A stretch of 64,000 nucleotides of DNA from Nymphaea colorata (Eukaryota; Streptophyta; Magnoliopsida; Nymphaeales; Nymphaeaceae). The DNA lies in NCBI RefSeq assembly GCF_008831285.2, contig NC_045143.1, positions 12,203,214 to 12,267,213 of the forward strand, read 5' to 3'. Positions 1-9,858 of the stretch are shown here, piece by piece. The position numbers and the translations under genes were made by a program. Under the pieces are notes generated by a model. The model was not told the DNA's origin. It ran no database searches and was given only the letters and a program-made list of their open reading frames with translations. The stretch's first letter is position 1, and every line of letters begins with the position of its first letter.

Positions 1-415
1 GAAAAAGAGAACTTTTTTGTAGAGACAGAAAAGACAACCGAAAAAAGTAAGGTTTTGGTATTTGATAAAGCTCAAACCAAATGATTGTTTTAGTCATGAT
101 ATGCAGATTACTTTGACCCATATACCCTTTTGAGCGGCAAAGAAGTGTTTTTTTGTCCCGCTCATGCCGTTATTTCATACACATTATCTCATACCTTTAT
201 CGTTATTATATACCTATTATCTCATACCTTTATAATTATCTCATACTTTTATCATTATTTCATACCTCTATTGTATATCATAATCCTGTCATTATCTCAT
301 ACCCATGTTATTATTTTATGACAGAGGTACGCTGAGATAATAACGAGGGTAAGAGACAACGAGACAACAAGTACCTGCGGTGTTAAGTCATTAAGTAAAT
401 ATACATATTGTTAAT
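1..415. repeat. Foldback-type element, left copy
   Basis: The first 130 bases match, in reverse complement and with mismatches, the end of the repeat near 9110-9245; the shared words include GATAAAGCTCAAAC and TTTTTGTAGAGA. From about 165 to 315 the sequence is an array of short degenerate units around TCTCATACC with ATTATCT spacers. From about 330 to 375 related units appear in the opposite sense (GAGATAATAACG), so the block is partly self-complementary. No coding capacity is credible; the open frames here only reflect the simple repeat. It looks like a MITE or foldback DNA element, possibly cut by the window edge. Confidence 0.55.
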
Positions 416-461
416 ATGGTCCACCCCTAGCATATGCTTGTTGCGTGTACAAGGGGTGGAG

Positions 462-466
462 TATAG
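462..466. repeat. Target-site duplication TATAG (left)
   Basis: TATAG lies directly outside the left LTR of the copia element, and the identical TATAG is found at 7093-7097 outside the right LTR. A perfect 5-bp duplication is what LTR-element integrases leave, so both outer ends are original. Confidence 0.93.
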
Positions 467-946
467 TGTTGGGATTTCTCCCCATAACGCATATACAAAA
501 CCAAACGTATATACCCTAAACAGGATCATGCTCTTGCTAAATCATTGAAATAAACGAAACCTTAAACTGAAGCGGAAGCGTACCTGAATCCATCTGATCT
601 GGTGCACGGGAAGATCGCAACAGGGTCTTCTAGGGTACGTGCGGTGCGCGTGAGGTCTCTCTCAGATGGGGAAGAGAAAACCCTAGAAACCAAAAGCAAC
701 TGTTTCAGGCAACCCTTGCACGACCCCAGGGACCACTACCATTTTATAATGAGCACAATTATGGATTCAACCCATCAAAGAGTCCGTAATTGCGTACTGG
801 TATCTATACATTTCAAAATTACCCCATACCATCTAAAATGACGTAATATCCCAAAATGCAATCACTTAAGCGGATATTTACGTTAAGACAGCCATAATGT
901 CTGAAATTCCTCATAGACATATGCCGGCCCACCAAATGATCTTACA
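467..946 (-). repeat. Copia element 3' LTR (left LTR)
   Basis: This 480-bp repeat begins TGTTGGGATT and ends GATCTTACA on the + strand, giving the usual TG...CA ends. It matches 6614-7092 almost base for base. By eye I count 11 substitutions, all transitions, and one 1-bp indel. Because the element's genes read on the - strand, this is its 3' LTR. The inner neighbour at about 947-960 is, on the - strand, a purine-rich tract (AAGTGGAAGAT) that fits a polypurine tract. Confidence 0.93.
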
Positions 947-1340
947 ATCTTCCACTTGGGCCAAATATGTCTTAATACATTCAGACATTACATAAAACCT
1001 TAGGAGCTCATAATTGCTATCTTATAAACGTCATTTTCACCAATCTCGTCCATGACCATATCAACACAGAACCAAAGTGGCTTTCGCTATAATAAAAATT
1101 AGCTAAACCTTCAATGATCACAAATGTTAACATAATCAATGACATAGATCTGATATGGATGTATAGCATGAAAATTACATGTAATGTGATTACAACATGT
1201 CTATTCTCAACTGGTCCAACTTTAAAACCTTATGGAGATCAAAACATAAACACAGAATGGAACCAAAGAACTTTAAACTTTATTCTGCAGAAAACTGAAT
1301 ATGTGTCCATACATAAGAGCAAACAAAATACAAACTCCCA

Positions 1341-1990
1341 CTAAACCAGCACATCATCCAAGGATAACACCCCGATACGAACAACATGTTCGTGAAAGAC
1401 CTTATGTGTTAAACCCTTGGTAAGCGGATCCGCAATCATAGAGTTTGTCCCAATATGCTCTAAAGACACCTGACCATTCTGTATCCCCTCTTTAACAGTC
1501 CAAAAACTTAATGTCAATGTGCTTCGACTTTGACAAACTGTGGCTGTTATAAGAGTACATGACTGCTGAATTATTGTCACACAACAACCTTAGTGGTATT
1601 TCTATACCATACATAATGCGCAGCCTCGTGACAAAATTCTGCAATCACAAAACCGGACTGAATGTCATTATCTTGGCACTCAGCAAAGTCAGAATCTGAA
1701 TACCTAATGATCTCCCACTGGTCTGACTTCCTGTATGTGAGCATAAAATCTTATGTTCTTTTTTAAGTACCTCAAAACTCTTTTGGCTGCTTTCCAATGA
1801 CCCATACTAGGATCACTTAAGTATCTGCCTAACATTCCAATGATAAATGCAACATCCAAACGAGTACAAACCTAAACATACTTAAGGCTTCCCACAACAG
1901 ACAAATAGGGAATCCTTTCCATTTCTTTAGATTCGATTTTACTTTTAGGGCACTGTTTGAGACTAAACTTATCTCCTTTAGCAACTGGAG
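1341..1990 (-). pseudogene. Copia RNase H region (decayed)
   Basis: On the - strand the end of pol is recognisable. The frame at 1580-1341 includes EHIGTNSMIADPLTKGL, the typical copia C-terminal motif (H-x-x-T-x-x-M-x-A-D-x-L-T-K). Further upstream, around 1650-1720, the sequence reads as YSDSDFAECQD, which corresponds to the family's Y-S-D-A-D-x-A-G RNase H motif. Several stop codons and frame changes separate these pieces, so no complete RNase H can be made. Confidence 0.75.
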
Positions 1991-2906
1991 TCTTTCATGG
2001 TTTACAATCCTTCATGTCATATCACTGAAGCACCTTATCAATGTAGGTCTTTTGTGATGATCCAAGAATACCCCGAGAACGATCTCGAAATATTTGGATC
2101 CCCAATACAAAAGATGCACATCCAAGATCCTTCATGTCAAACTTTGTTGACTAAAAATCTTAGTTTCATGCAATATGCCAACATCATTACTTGCCAACAA
2201 TATATCATCGACATATAAAACCAGAAAGATAAATTTGCCCCCACTGAACTTTTAGTATACACATTCATCAACCATATTAATTTCGAAACCAAATGAAACT
2301 ATAACTTGATGAAGTTTGTAATACCATTGACTGGAAAACTTGCTTTAGCCCATAGATGGATTTCTTGAGTTTGCAGACCATTTTCTTTGCATCACCTAAA
2401 GCAAATTTTTCTGGTTACACCATATATATCAATTCATCAATGTCTCCATTTAGAAACGCTGTTTTAACATCCATCTAATGCAGCTCTAAGTCAAAATGAG
2501 CTACAAGTGCCATTATAGTCCTGAAAGAGTCTTTCAACGAAACTGGAGAGAAAGTCTCTGTATAATCAATGTCTTTCTTTTGAGTAAAGCCCTTAACGAC
2601 AAGATGTACTTTATACCTTTCAATGTTACCTAATGAATCCCTCTTGGTTTTAAATATCCATTTGCAACCAATGGGTTTCACACATTCAGGCAAAGGAACA
2701 ACTTCCCATACATCATTATCCATCATGGACTTTATTTCCTCATTCATGGCATCCATCCACTCAAGAGATTTAGAACTCTTTATTGCTTGCTGGAGGTTGA
2801 CAGGATCATCCTCCATTAAGCCCATATCAACATCATGTTCTTGGAGATAGACAAAATCATTTGAAATTGTATTTCTCCTCTCTCTAGTGGATCTCCTCAG
2901 TGGCAC
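1990..2906 (-). pseudogene. Copia reverse transcriptase (decayed)
   Basis: The frame at 2906-2475 carries the start of the copia reverse transcriptase domain: W-x-x-A-M-x-x-E near residues 51-56, then KPIGCKWIFKTKRD and KGFTQKKDIDYTETFSPV. It stops where Q is normally found just before the conserved MDVKTAFLNG, which is still readable after the stop, consistent with a CAG to TAG change. The catalytic motif is kept as LYVDDI, with the Y-V-D-D codons near 2203-2216. Further stops lie between these parts. The enzyme would copy element RNA into DNA inside the virus-like particle; this copy cannot. Confidence 0.85.
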
Positions 2907-2999
2907 CTCTACTTGATTTTCTTGAAGTTGTTGAGTTTGTTCTTCAGTATGGAGACATCATTGCCTTCTTCTGAATAGAGTGGACTCAGGTCCCTCTTC

Positions 3000-3260
3000 A
3001 AAAGCAATGCTTCTAACCTGATCACCTCTCCAAACTCAATATCTTCAAAAAAATGAGCATTTCCCTTTTCAAAGAAAGACTTACTGAATGGATTATAAAA
3101 CTTATAACCCCTTAATGTTTGTTCATTTTCCCTTTATACATTCAATGCAAACACTAAAATCTGCAAAATCAAGGGACTCCAGAATTCCTTTTGACATGAG
3201 CCTTTATATTCTCTTTTCAGAGATATGTCCTAAGCGCCAATGCCACAACATAATAGAATT
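3000..3260 (-). pseudogene. Copia integrase remnant with core deleted
   Basis: Reading the - strand, about 3256-3181 gives the pre-integrase zinc-finger region (LWHWRLGHISEKRI, then a stop) continuing into VCIECIKGK. Directly after this, near 3110-3018, comes the segment that normally lies at the C-terminal end of copia integrase, with FYNPFSKSFFEKGNAHFFED. The catalytic DDE core, normally several hundred bases between these two, is absent. This is an internal deletion, with the junction near 3120-3135. Confidence 0.8.
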
Positions 3261-3524
3261 CTAATTTGCTAATTTTACTTTTAGTACCACTAGACGTAAC
3301 ATGCAAGATTTCATTATATGAAGCAACCATATCAAGCAAATAAAGGTTATCGCTACTAGACAAAGAACCAGTGGAATTCAAATTTGAATGCAGAAACTAC
3401 TTAAATTTATTTCCTCCAAATGAACAATAATAACCAAATTTGTTCAGTAAGGAAATAACAACCAAATTCCGTCTAAAAGGCGGTATTACATAAGTTTCTA
3501 TCAAATTCAAATAACAACCAGTCT

Positions 3525-4673
3525 TTAACAATAACTCAAAAAATCTGCTATGGCTTCAATCTTCACCTTCATGTCATCGCCCTCATAGATGAATCTTTCA
3601 GCATCAATTGGCGTCCGACAATTTAGGCAGCCCTGCACAGAAACACTTATGTGAGTAGTAGCAACTGAATCTACCCACAAGTGCCTTGGTACTGAAATTA
3701 AATTAACCTCAGAACAAACCAAAGTAAGAATCGTACCTTTCTTTTCACGCCATGCATGATACATAGTACAATCCTTCTTCATATGACCTTCATCCTTGCA
3801 AAAGAAGCAGCTTGATTTGCCTTCCTTATGCTTCTTCTGTTTCTTAATGGATGCGTGATCAACTGCAATTTCCTTAATAGCCTTCATTTTCTTACTTTTA
3901 GGCGTAGTAGCCAAGTGAGCACTTTCTATCCTATCATGCTTCAATCTCTCCTCTTCTTCCACACAGTGCGAAATGAGCTCATTAAGAGTCCATTTCTCCT
4001 TCTGACAGTTATAACTAACTTTAAACTGTCCAAACTGTGGTGGAAGAGAAAGAAGAACCATATGCACTATAAAGTCTTCGGGTAACCTCAGACCTAGCGC
4101 CTGTAATTTTGAAGCAAGATGAGACATTTCCATAATGTGCTCCCGTATGTTCCCCTTATTTTTATACTTCAGCGTCACAAGTTTACTCAAAAGAGTGCTT
4201 GTTTCAGCCTTTTCATTTTTAGCAAAACGTTTTTCAATCTCTTCAAGGAACGCCTTGGCACTAGCTTTTTCAGTAATAGAGCCCCTAAAATTTTCTGGGA
4301 TTGACCTCTTCATGATCATTAAACACATGCGGTTTGAGCGTTCCCACCGTTCAAAGTACCGCTTATCCTCATGGAAACTTTGATCTGTTGGATGAGGTGG
4401 GCACAACTCCCTAAATGCAAGGTCAAGATCCATACAACCCAGAACAATCATAATAGTTTCTTTCCAGTCCTTAAAATTCGAACCATTTAACTCAGGAACA
4501 GTACTCAAATTTACAGATATCATAGAAGCAGAACTCACTGTACAAAGAACAACAAAAATACCAAACATGCTCACAATCAATACATGTACAAAGATGAAAT
4601 AACAAATATAAATGAATTTAAATACAATGGCCTGAATCCCATCACAAGGTAACGGTGCAACATTAATATCCAA
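3525..4673 (-). CDS. Copia gag plus start of protease
   Basis: The longest frame is 382 residues, but the likely real start is the Met at residue 51 (ATG at about 4523), because family Gag proteins begin just before the LNGSNFKDWK motif. What follows is the UBN2-type Gag domain, with SIPENFRGSITEKASAKAFLEEI and then the LGLRLPEDFIVHMVLLSLP region. A CCHC zinc knuckle (CFFCKDEGHMKKDC) is near residues 288-301. The protease begins after this: VDSVATTHIS stands where the family has V-D-S-G-A-T-x-H-I, so the active-site glycine is replaced by valine. Gag would package element RNA in particles. The frame ends soon after the protease site. Confidence 0.88.
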   Translation of the reverse strand: MDINVAPLPCDGIQAIVFKFIYICYFIFVHVLIVSMFGIFVVLCTVSSASMISVNLSTVPELNGSNFKDWKETIMIVLGCMDLDLAFRELCPPHPTDQSFHEDKRYFERWERSNRMCLMIMKRSIPENFRGSITEKASAKAFLEEIEKRFAKNEKAETSTLLSKLVTLKYKNKGNIREHIMEMSHLASKLQALGLRLPEDFIVHMVLLSLPPQFGQFKVSYNCQKEKWTLNELISHCVEEEERLKHDRIESAHLATTPKSKKMKAIKEIAVDHASIKKQKKHKEGKSSCFFCKDEGHMKKDCTMYHAWREKKGTILTLVCSEVNLISVPRHLWVDSVATTHISVSVQGCLNCRTPIDAERFIYEGDDMKVKIEAIADFLSYC

Positions 4674-5317
4674 TCTTTGGATTGAAATACTAACTGCAAG
4701 TGGTATTCTTGGTCAACAATGAATATAGATGATTAACCCTGTCAAACAACGAGCCTATCTTTGGATTGACTCGCTATTCACATGGAAACCTGAAAAAATT
4801 ATCACATATTCATTGCCCTGTATACTTAAACCTGACCAAACAACAATCCTCCTTTGGGCTGATCATTGTCCACATGGATCAAGTATACTATCATCTAATG
4901 TTTAAAACAAGCAAATTCGTACAACAGAGGTCACTTTGGCGACATAAAGTACAAACGTACTCATTTAAAACAACAGACATGGCCAAAGATCAAAATTCAT
5001 AATCCAAACATTCATCTAAAGTACACCCATAATTTTAATAACATGCAAAACATGATACATGAATTAAAATTTACATACAAAATTTATCATTCATTGAATC
5101 CAAAACCTGATGCATAAACCAAATTACATACAAATTTGCCCTACATTAAATCCAAAACCAAATGATTCAATGATGTGGGCCCAAAAGAGTCCAAAATTTT
5201 ATAAACCGATACCATAATTGTGCTTAAGTGGGTCAAGAACCACTGAATCGGCCTTAAAGTGGCCCTTATCGTTCTTAAACCGCAACTAGAACACCCACAT
5301 GCCCCTAAATAGAGCTG

Positions 5318-5735
5318 AACCGGTCTAAAAATTGGACAAACCGGTCAAAATTAGACCGTGTCGGTTCTAAAACCCACTGAACCAGTTAAAATTGGCTAAA
5401 AAACGGTTCCAGAACTCAATGAACCGGTCTAAATATCAAGTGAACCGGTCTGAAAATGCACGAATCGGTTCAAAAATCAACTTAATCAGTTCTGAAATGC
5501 TAGAATCGGTTCCAAAACTGAATGAACCGGTTCTGAAAAGCCCTGAATCGGTTCGAAAATGGTTCGAATCGGTTCTGAAATGAATGAACCGGTCCCCAAA
5601 TGGTCCGAAACGGATCTGAAAGGTTCGAACCGGTCCCTAGAAGGTCCGAACCGGTCTGAATCGGATTGAATCGGTTCTGAATCGTAATGAACTGGTTCGA
5701 GTCTTTTCCAAAACCGGTTTTAAAAAAATGAACCG
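5318..5735. repeat. 20-21-bp minisatellite in the copia leader
   Basis: About 18 degenerate head-to-tail units of 20-21 bp, each centred on GAACCGGTT or GAATCGGTT followed by an A-rich spacer (for example TGAATCGGTTCGAAAATGGT). On the - strand the array reads as repeated Asn-Arg-Phe, but this is a by-product of the repeat. It lies in the untranslated leader between the 5' LTR and gag. Confidence 0.85.
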
Positions 5736-5739
5736 ATTT

Positions 5740-6490
5740 ACTTAAACCAAATGGATACGGGTCGGGTCCGACAGGACCCGACCCGGTCCGAAAAATAAAA
5801 CGCAGGGGCTCGGGTGCGAGGCGGGAAAAGGTTTTTTTTTTTTTTTTTTTTTTAAAATCTGATGGACCCGGATCGGGTCTGTCACGACCCGACCCGGGCT
5901 GACCCGCTCGACCGCCCGAGCGTCGCGGGCGTCGCCTCCACCGGCCGCCTGCCGAACGGCAGGCGGGCGGTGAAGCTCCACCGGCAGGCCACCCAACACC
6001 TTGGGTGGCCGCCGGCGGGTGCCGCCAGCGTCGCCGGACGTCGGCCGCCACGATGGCGGGCCGACGCCCGCCGGAAACCTGCCGATTCTGGTCGGTTTCC
6101 CCTTCTGCTACATTCTGCCCCTTTCTGAAGTTGGACGACTGAAACGGCAGCCAGAAAACCGCCGGCAAGGGATTGGGTGGGCATCAGTTCGTCGCACGGC
6201 GCCGATTGGTGACGGTGGACTCCCCGGCGATGCTGGATGTGGCCAAACGGAGGTGGGCGAAGCCCTTTTCTCCCGCCATCGTCCCTGGCTGCCCTTCCTT
6301 CAAAACAAAAAACGAAGGTAGGGCGCACAGAAGGCGACCGGTCGTCGCACGAACCGGCCGTCGCAGCCCTCCTACCCCGCCAGAACGCCTGACTCCAGCC
6401 GTTGCGCCCCTCCCTTCTCTCCCTTTCTCCGGTTGCAACGGAAGCCGATGGCTTCCATCGCCCACGCGATGGAGGCCATCGCCCCCTGTC
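5740..6490. other. GC-rich block in the copia leader with poly-T tracts
   Basis: About 750 bases that are far richer in G and C than the rest of the element, holding inverted words such as GGGTCGGGTCC/GGACCCGACCC near 5758-5783 and CCGGCCGCCTGCCG near 5941. Runs of 22 T (5832-5853) and 17 T (6494-6510) flank the block. Both strands stay open for long stretches because AT-rich stop codons are rare in such sequence; I see no recognisable domain. It may be acquired sequence carried by the element. Confidence 0.6.
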
Positions 6491-6598
6491 CAATTTTTTT
6501 TTTTTTTTTTGAAAACTTGCAGCCGAAGAACAGGGAAGAACCAAATGAGGAGACGCACAAAATCATTCAAAAAATTCAACGATTTAACTAAGAACATA

Positions 6599-6611
6599 GG
6601 CTCTTATACCA
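6599..6611 (-). other. Copia primer-binding site (Met-tRNA type)
   Basis: On the - strand this reads TGGTATAAGAGCC. It is one base different from TGGTATCAGAGCC, the usual plant LTR-element site that pairs with the 3' end of initiator methionine tRNA. It starts two bases inside the 5' LTR, as expected. Confidence 0.88.
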
Positions 6612-6613
6612 AA

Positions 6614-7092
6614 TGTTGGGATTTCTCCCCATAACGCATATACAAAACCAAACGTATATACCCTAAACAGGATCATGCTCTTGCTAAATCATTGAAATAA
6701 ACGAAACTTTAAACTGAAGCGGAAGCGTACCTGAATCCATCTGATCTGGTGCATGGGAAGATCGCAGCAGGGTCTTCCAGGGTACGTGCGGTGCGCGTGA
6801 GGTCTCTCTCAGATGGGGAAGAGAAAACCCTAGAAACCAAAACAACTGTTTCAGGTAACCCTTGCACGACCCCAGAGACCACTACCATTTTATAATGAGC
6901 ACAATTACGGATTCAACCCATCAAAGAGTCCGTAATTGCGTACTGGTATCTATACATTTCAAAATTACCCCATACCATCTAAAATAACGTAATATTCCAA
7001 AATGCAATCACTTAAGCGGATATTTACGTTAAGACAGCCATAATGTCTGAAATTCTTCATAGACATATGCCGACCCACCAAATGATCTTACA
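6614..7092 (-). repeat. Copia element 5' LTR (right LTR)
   Basis: This 479-bp repeat pairs with 467-946. It has the same TG...CA ends and abuts the primer site on its inner side and TATAG (7093-7097) on its outer side. As the 5' LTR of a - strand element it would carry the promoter that starts transcription toward lower coordinates. Confidence 0.93.
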
Positions 7093-7097
7093 TATAG

Positions 7098-8690
7098 AAC
7101 TCATTCTAAGTTAACAGAAGGCCATGTATTGTACTCTTTACGAGGCGACATATCTTTTTCATTTTTGAAAAGTAGATATTTTCAGCATTGTACAAAAGGC
7201 TAAGTTTTTATCGTTAGGAGTCTTCCTTTTAAGTTACGAGTGCCATCTATATAATTTGAGGGCCCTAACACGGAACTTTGTGTTAGTACCCAAACATTTG
7301 ACTTTTTTCATAGGCTAATGTGATTTTCTACTTTAAAAAGCTTAGTTTTTTAAAGAATCTAAAGGGACTTAAAAAATATTGTTCCTATCTCTTTTGGAAA
7401 ACAAACGAAAACTAATAGAAGTGTGTTGGGATATACCAAACCAGAAGAGCGCAACATGGAGTACGTCGAGTCGTGGCACCAGAGATCCATACTGAAAAAC
7501 TCAAAGATATCAGACTCATTTAAAGTGACAAATTCTGGTCACCAAAATGGAGCTCTCCGTAACTTTCTAATAATGCAAGAAGTCACCTTTCAATTTTTCT
7601 GAATGTTGGTTTGGTGATCTATTCCAAGTGTGGTTGAGCCCATGGGAGTAATGGCTGGATTGCCGCGGACCCGACCATCCACATGCCATGCTCTCGAATT
7701 CTCCTTTTTTCTTTTTCAACTATATACGTGCATTAATTATATATATATATAGTTGTCGGCGAGACTTGGTGCGCAGCTAGAGCCATTCGATCATCTTGAA
7801 AGTCGGGATTTCCCTGTGATGCGTCTTAATTTTATCCCTATATACCGATGTATGCTCATGATCATCTATATTTCTTTAATTTCCTGGCACATATTGGAGG
7901 AAAATTATGATATTTGAAAAAAAAAGAACGTTTCGTAGTTATCTTTACGAGTGAGGCGTTTCTTTTACAACTTGTTCGAAAAGTTCGGTGACTATTTATT
8001 GACGTTAAAAAATATATCAGATACACGCACTGCAGGCATGGACCATGCTGGACTAATCCGTCATATTGTAGTAGCCAATCATCAAAAGGTCCTTTTTTAT
8101 TCATATAAAAGTAGAAATTCAACGGCAGTCAATATCAGAAGTAACTTTTGCATGTTGCTAATACACATTCAAGTTTTGCAAGTACCGTCAAAAGACTGAA
8201 CTTCCATCAATCAAACTTATCTTTAAGCTGGTTTTATAAGATGAAGTAACAAAAAATACTCCCAACATTATTAAATTTTGTATGCGATAATATGGACGAG
8301 CGTCTTCAACTACACTCAGCAGTAGTAGATAAATTCCAACTATAACAAACCAGAAGGATTTTTTATTAGTATATCAGATGTTTTTTTTAGATAATCCTTG
8401 AATCAAGGTCATTGAAGAGAAACCTAGGTATAGTTTTATTGGGCTTTTTCAGAAAATGAAAGGGCTGGTCACCTACTATTTTGATAGTTATAATATTGGG
8501 GAAAAGTTAGGCATAATCTTTTTCTTTAAGTCCAAAAAAACTTTCGTATGGTTGATCTGAATAATACAAAAAATGGCTAACTAAGCTCCCACGCTGGTAA
8601 TTTCCCTCTATCCTTGATGGCCTGATCCACCCACGGCCATCTACAATACCATAAGAGCTTAAGCAAAAGGGTTCTCATCGATCATCATTT
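7098..8690. other. Intergenic, no gene seen
   Basis: AT-rich sequence with only short chance frames. It holds a TA microsatellite near 7737-7752 and several A/T runs. I recognise no domain, RNA gene or element end. Confidence 0.6.
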
Positions 8691-8777
8691 ACAAGACTAG
8701 TTTTTCCCAAGGGATTGGCACAACCCAAAGGGCAAGGCTTGGGAGATCAAGTTCTTTACGTCAATCCATTGTACTAA

Positions 8778-9245
8778 ATGAGCGTACACCAGGGGATAGA
8801 TCTTACTATCATTATACATATTTACTTCAATTCCCACATGTACTTTAACATGTTGTTATCTCATACCCCAGTCTTTATCTCATATCTTTGTCGTTATCTC
8901 ATGTCTCTGTTGTTCTCTCGTAACATTATCTCATACCTTTATCATTATTTTATATTCACAAAGTTATAATAACTTTGAGTATGAGAAAATGACAGATATA
9001 TGAGATAATAATAGATGATATGAGATAATAAGAAATGTATGAGATAATGAGTATAAGATAATAATAGGTGTATGATATAATGATAGCCGTGTGAGATAAT
9101 GACATAAGCATGACAAAAAAAAATGAAGATATATTTTTTGCTGCTCAGAGGGGTATATTGGTAATGATGATCTACATAAATGGACAAATACAATCATTCA
9201 GTTTGAGCTTTATCGAATTCCAAAATCTCTTTTTTTCTCTACAAA
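8778..9245. repeat. Foldback element, right copy
   Basis: From about 8860 to 8950 the + strand carries degenerate TTATCTCATACC units. From about 8978 to 9110 the same units run in the opposite sense (GTATGAGATAAT). The centre is a perfect 9-bp palindrome, CAAAGTTAT and ATAACTTTG at 8959-8967 and 8969-8977, with one base between. The outer right flank, 9110-9245, is the reverse complement of 1-130. This would fold into a long hairpin and resembles a foldback or MITE transposon. The left flank (8690-8860) has no matching arm. Confidence 0.65.
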
Positions 9246-9858
9246 AATTTACTTTTTTTTATTAACTATGTGCATTTTTAGTCATGACTATATTGATGCA
9301 TGAAAATTTATGCATGTCGTGGTGTATATAACTTGTTTTGGAGGCTTGGTCAGCCGCCAGTCTCTATTTCGAATACCTAAGGCATGCATGCATGCAAGTC
9401 TTTATGCTGCAGAAAGAAATGTCGACCATTGATACACAAGTTGAATAGTTGCAACTCTATACCTTATAGAAGGCTTCAACCTTGTTTTTGGGAGGTGGAA
9501 AACTCCACTTAAATCAAAAGTAAATGAGTACTAACTGACTCAACTGTCGGTGATCCGAAGGAAGTCTATTATGATGAAGCACTACTACAAACTCCTCTGT
9601 AGGTTGGAATGGTCTCTGCTCCCATTCCTAAACCTTGATTTACAGTATGAGTCCCTGGTAGGTCTTGTTTCTTTCAAACCCTCGTGTTTCTCTCTTCCCT
9701 CTCGCCATAGCTCACAGTCTTGCTCTCTCTCGCCTGGGCTTGCAGGCCCTGCACGTCAACTTCTCCCCCTTGCCATGGTTTGCTCTCAGGTTTGTTTTCT
9801 TTTGTCACCAGTTCGGTGCTTTTCGTAACAGTTGTTTTCTTTGTTCACCGGTCGGGTG
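9246..9858. other. Intergenic, no gene seen
   Basis: Mixed sequence with a short palindromic GCATGCATGCATGC near 9383-9396. The frames at 9550-9946 are pyrimidine-rich and overlap one another in different phases; none shows a domain. Confidence 0.5.

Larger units (their letters stand above)
467..7092 (-). mobile_element. Ty1/copia LTR retrotransposon, defective
   Basis: A structurally complete element of about 6.6 kb: 5' LTR 6614-7092, primer site 6599-6611, long leader, gag near 4523-3525, pol remnants to about 1341, polypurine tract, 3' LTR 467-946, and TATAG duplications on both sides. The order gag, protease, integrase, reverse transcriptase, RNase H is that of Ty1/copia. The integrase core is missing and pol contains several stops, so it cannot make its own proteins. 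The LTRs are close to identical, so insertion was fairly recent. I infer that it moved using proteins of another copy. Confidence 0.92.

Noticed and set aside
130-335. Open frames of 60-63 codons at the left edge
   Set aside because: They only translate the TCTCATACC repeat units in two phases.
5500-6544. Two overlapping open frames of more than 200 codons on the - strand
   Set aside because: One is made of the NRF-type translation of the minisatellite and Lys runs from poly-T; the other is Arg/Gly/Pro-rich because of the GC-rich block. Neither has a domain, and they lie in the copia leader.
8700-8790. tRNA-like words (GGCACAACCCAAAGGG...GGCTTGGGAGATC) near the foldback element
   Set aside because: No full A box and B box pair and no cloverleaf could be found, so I did not call a SINE or tRNA.
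9585-9600. CACTACTACAAACTCC as a possible CACTA terminus
   Set aside because: The A run typical of the family end is missing, there is no subterminal repeat, and no partner end is present.
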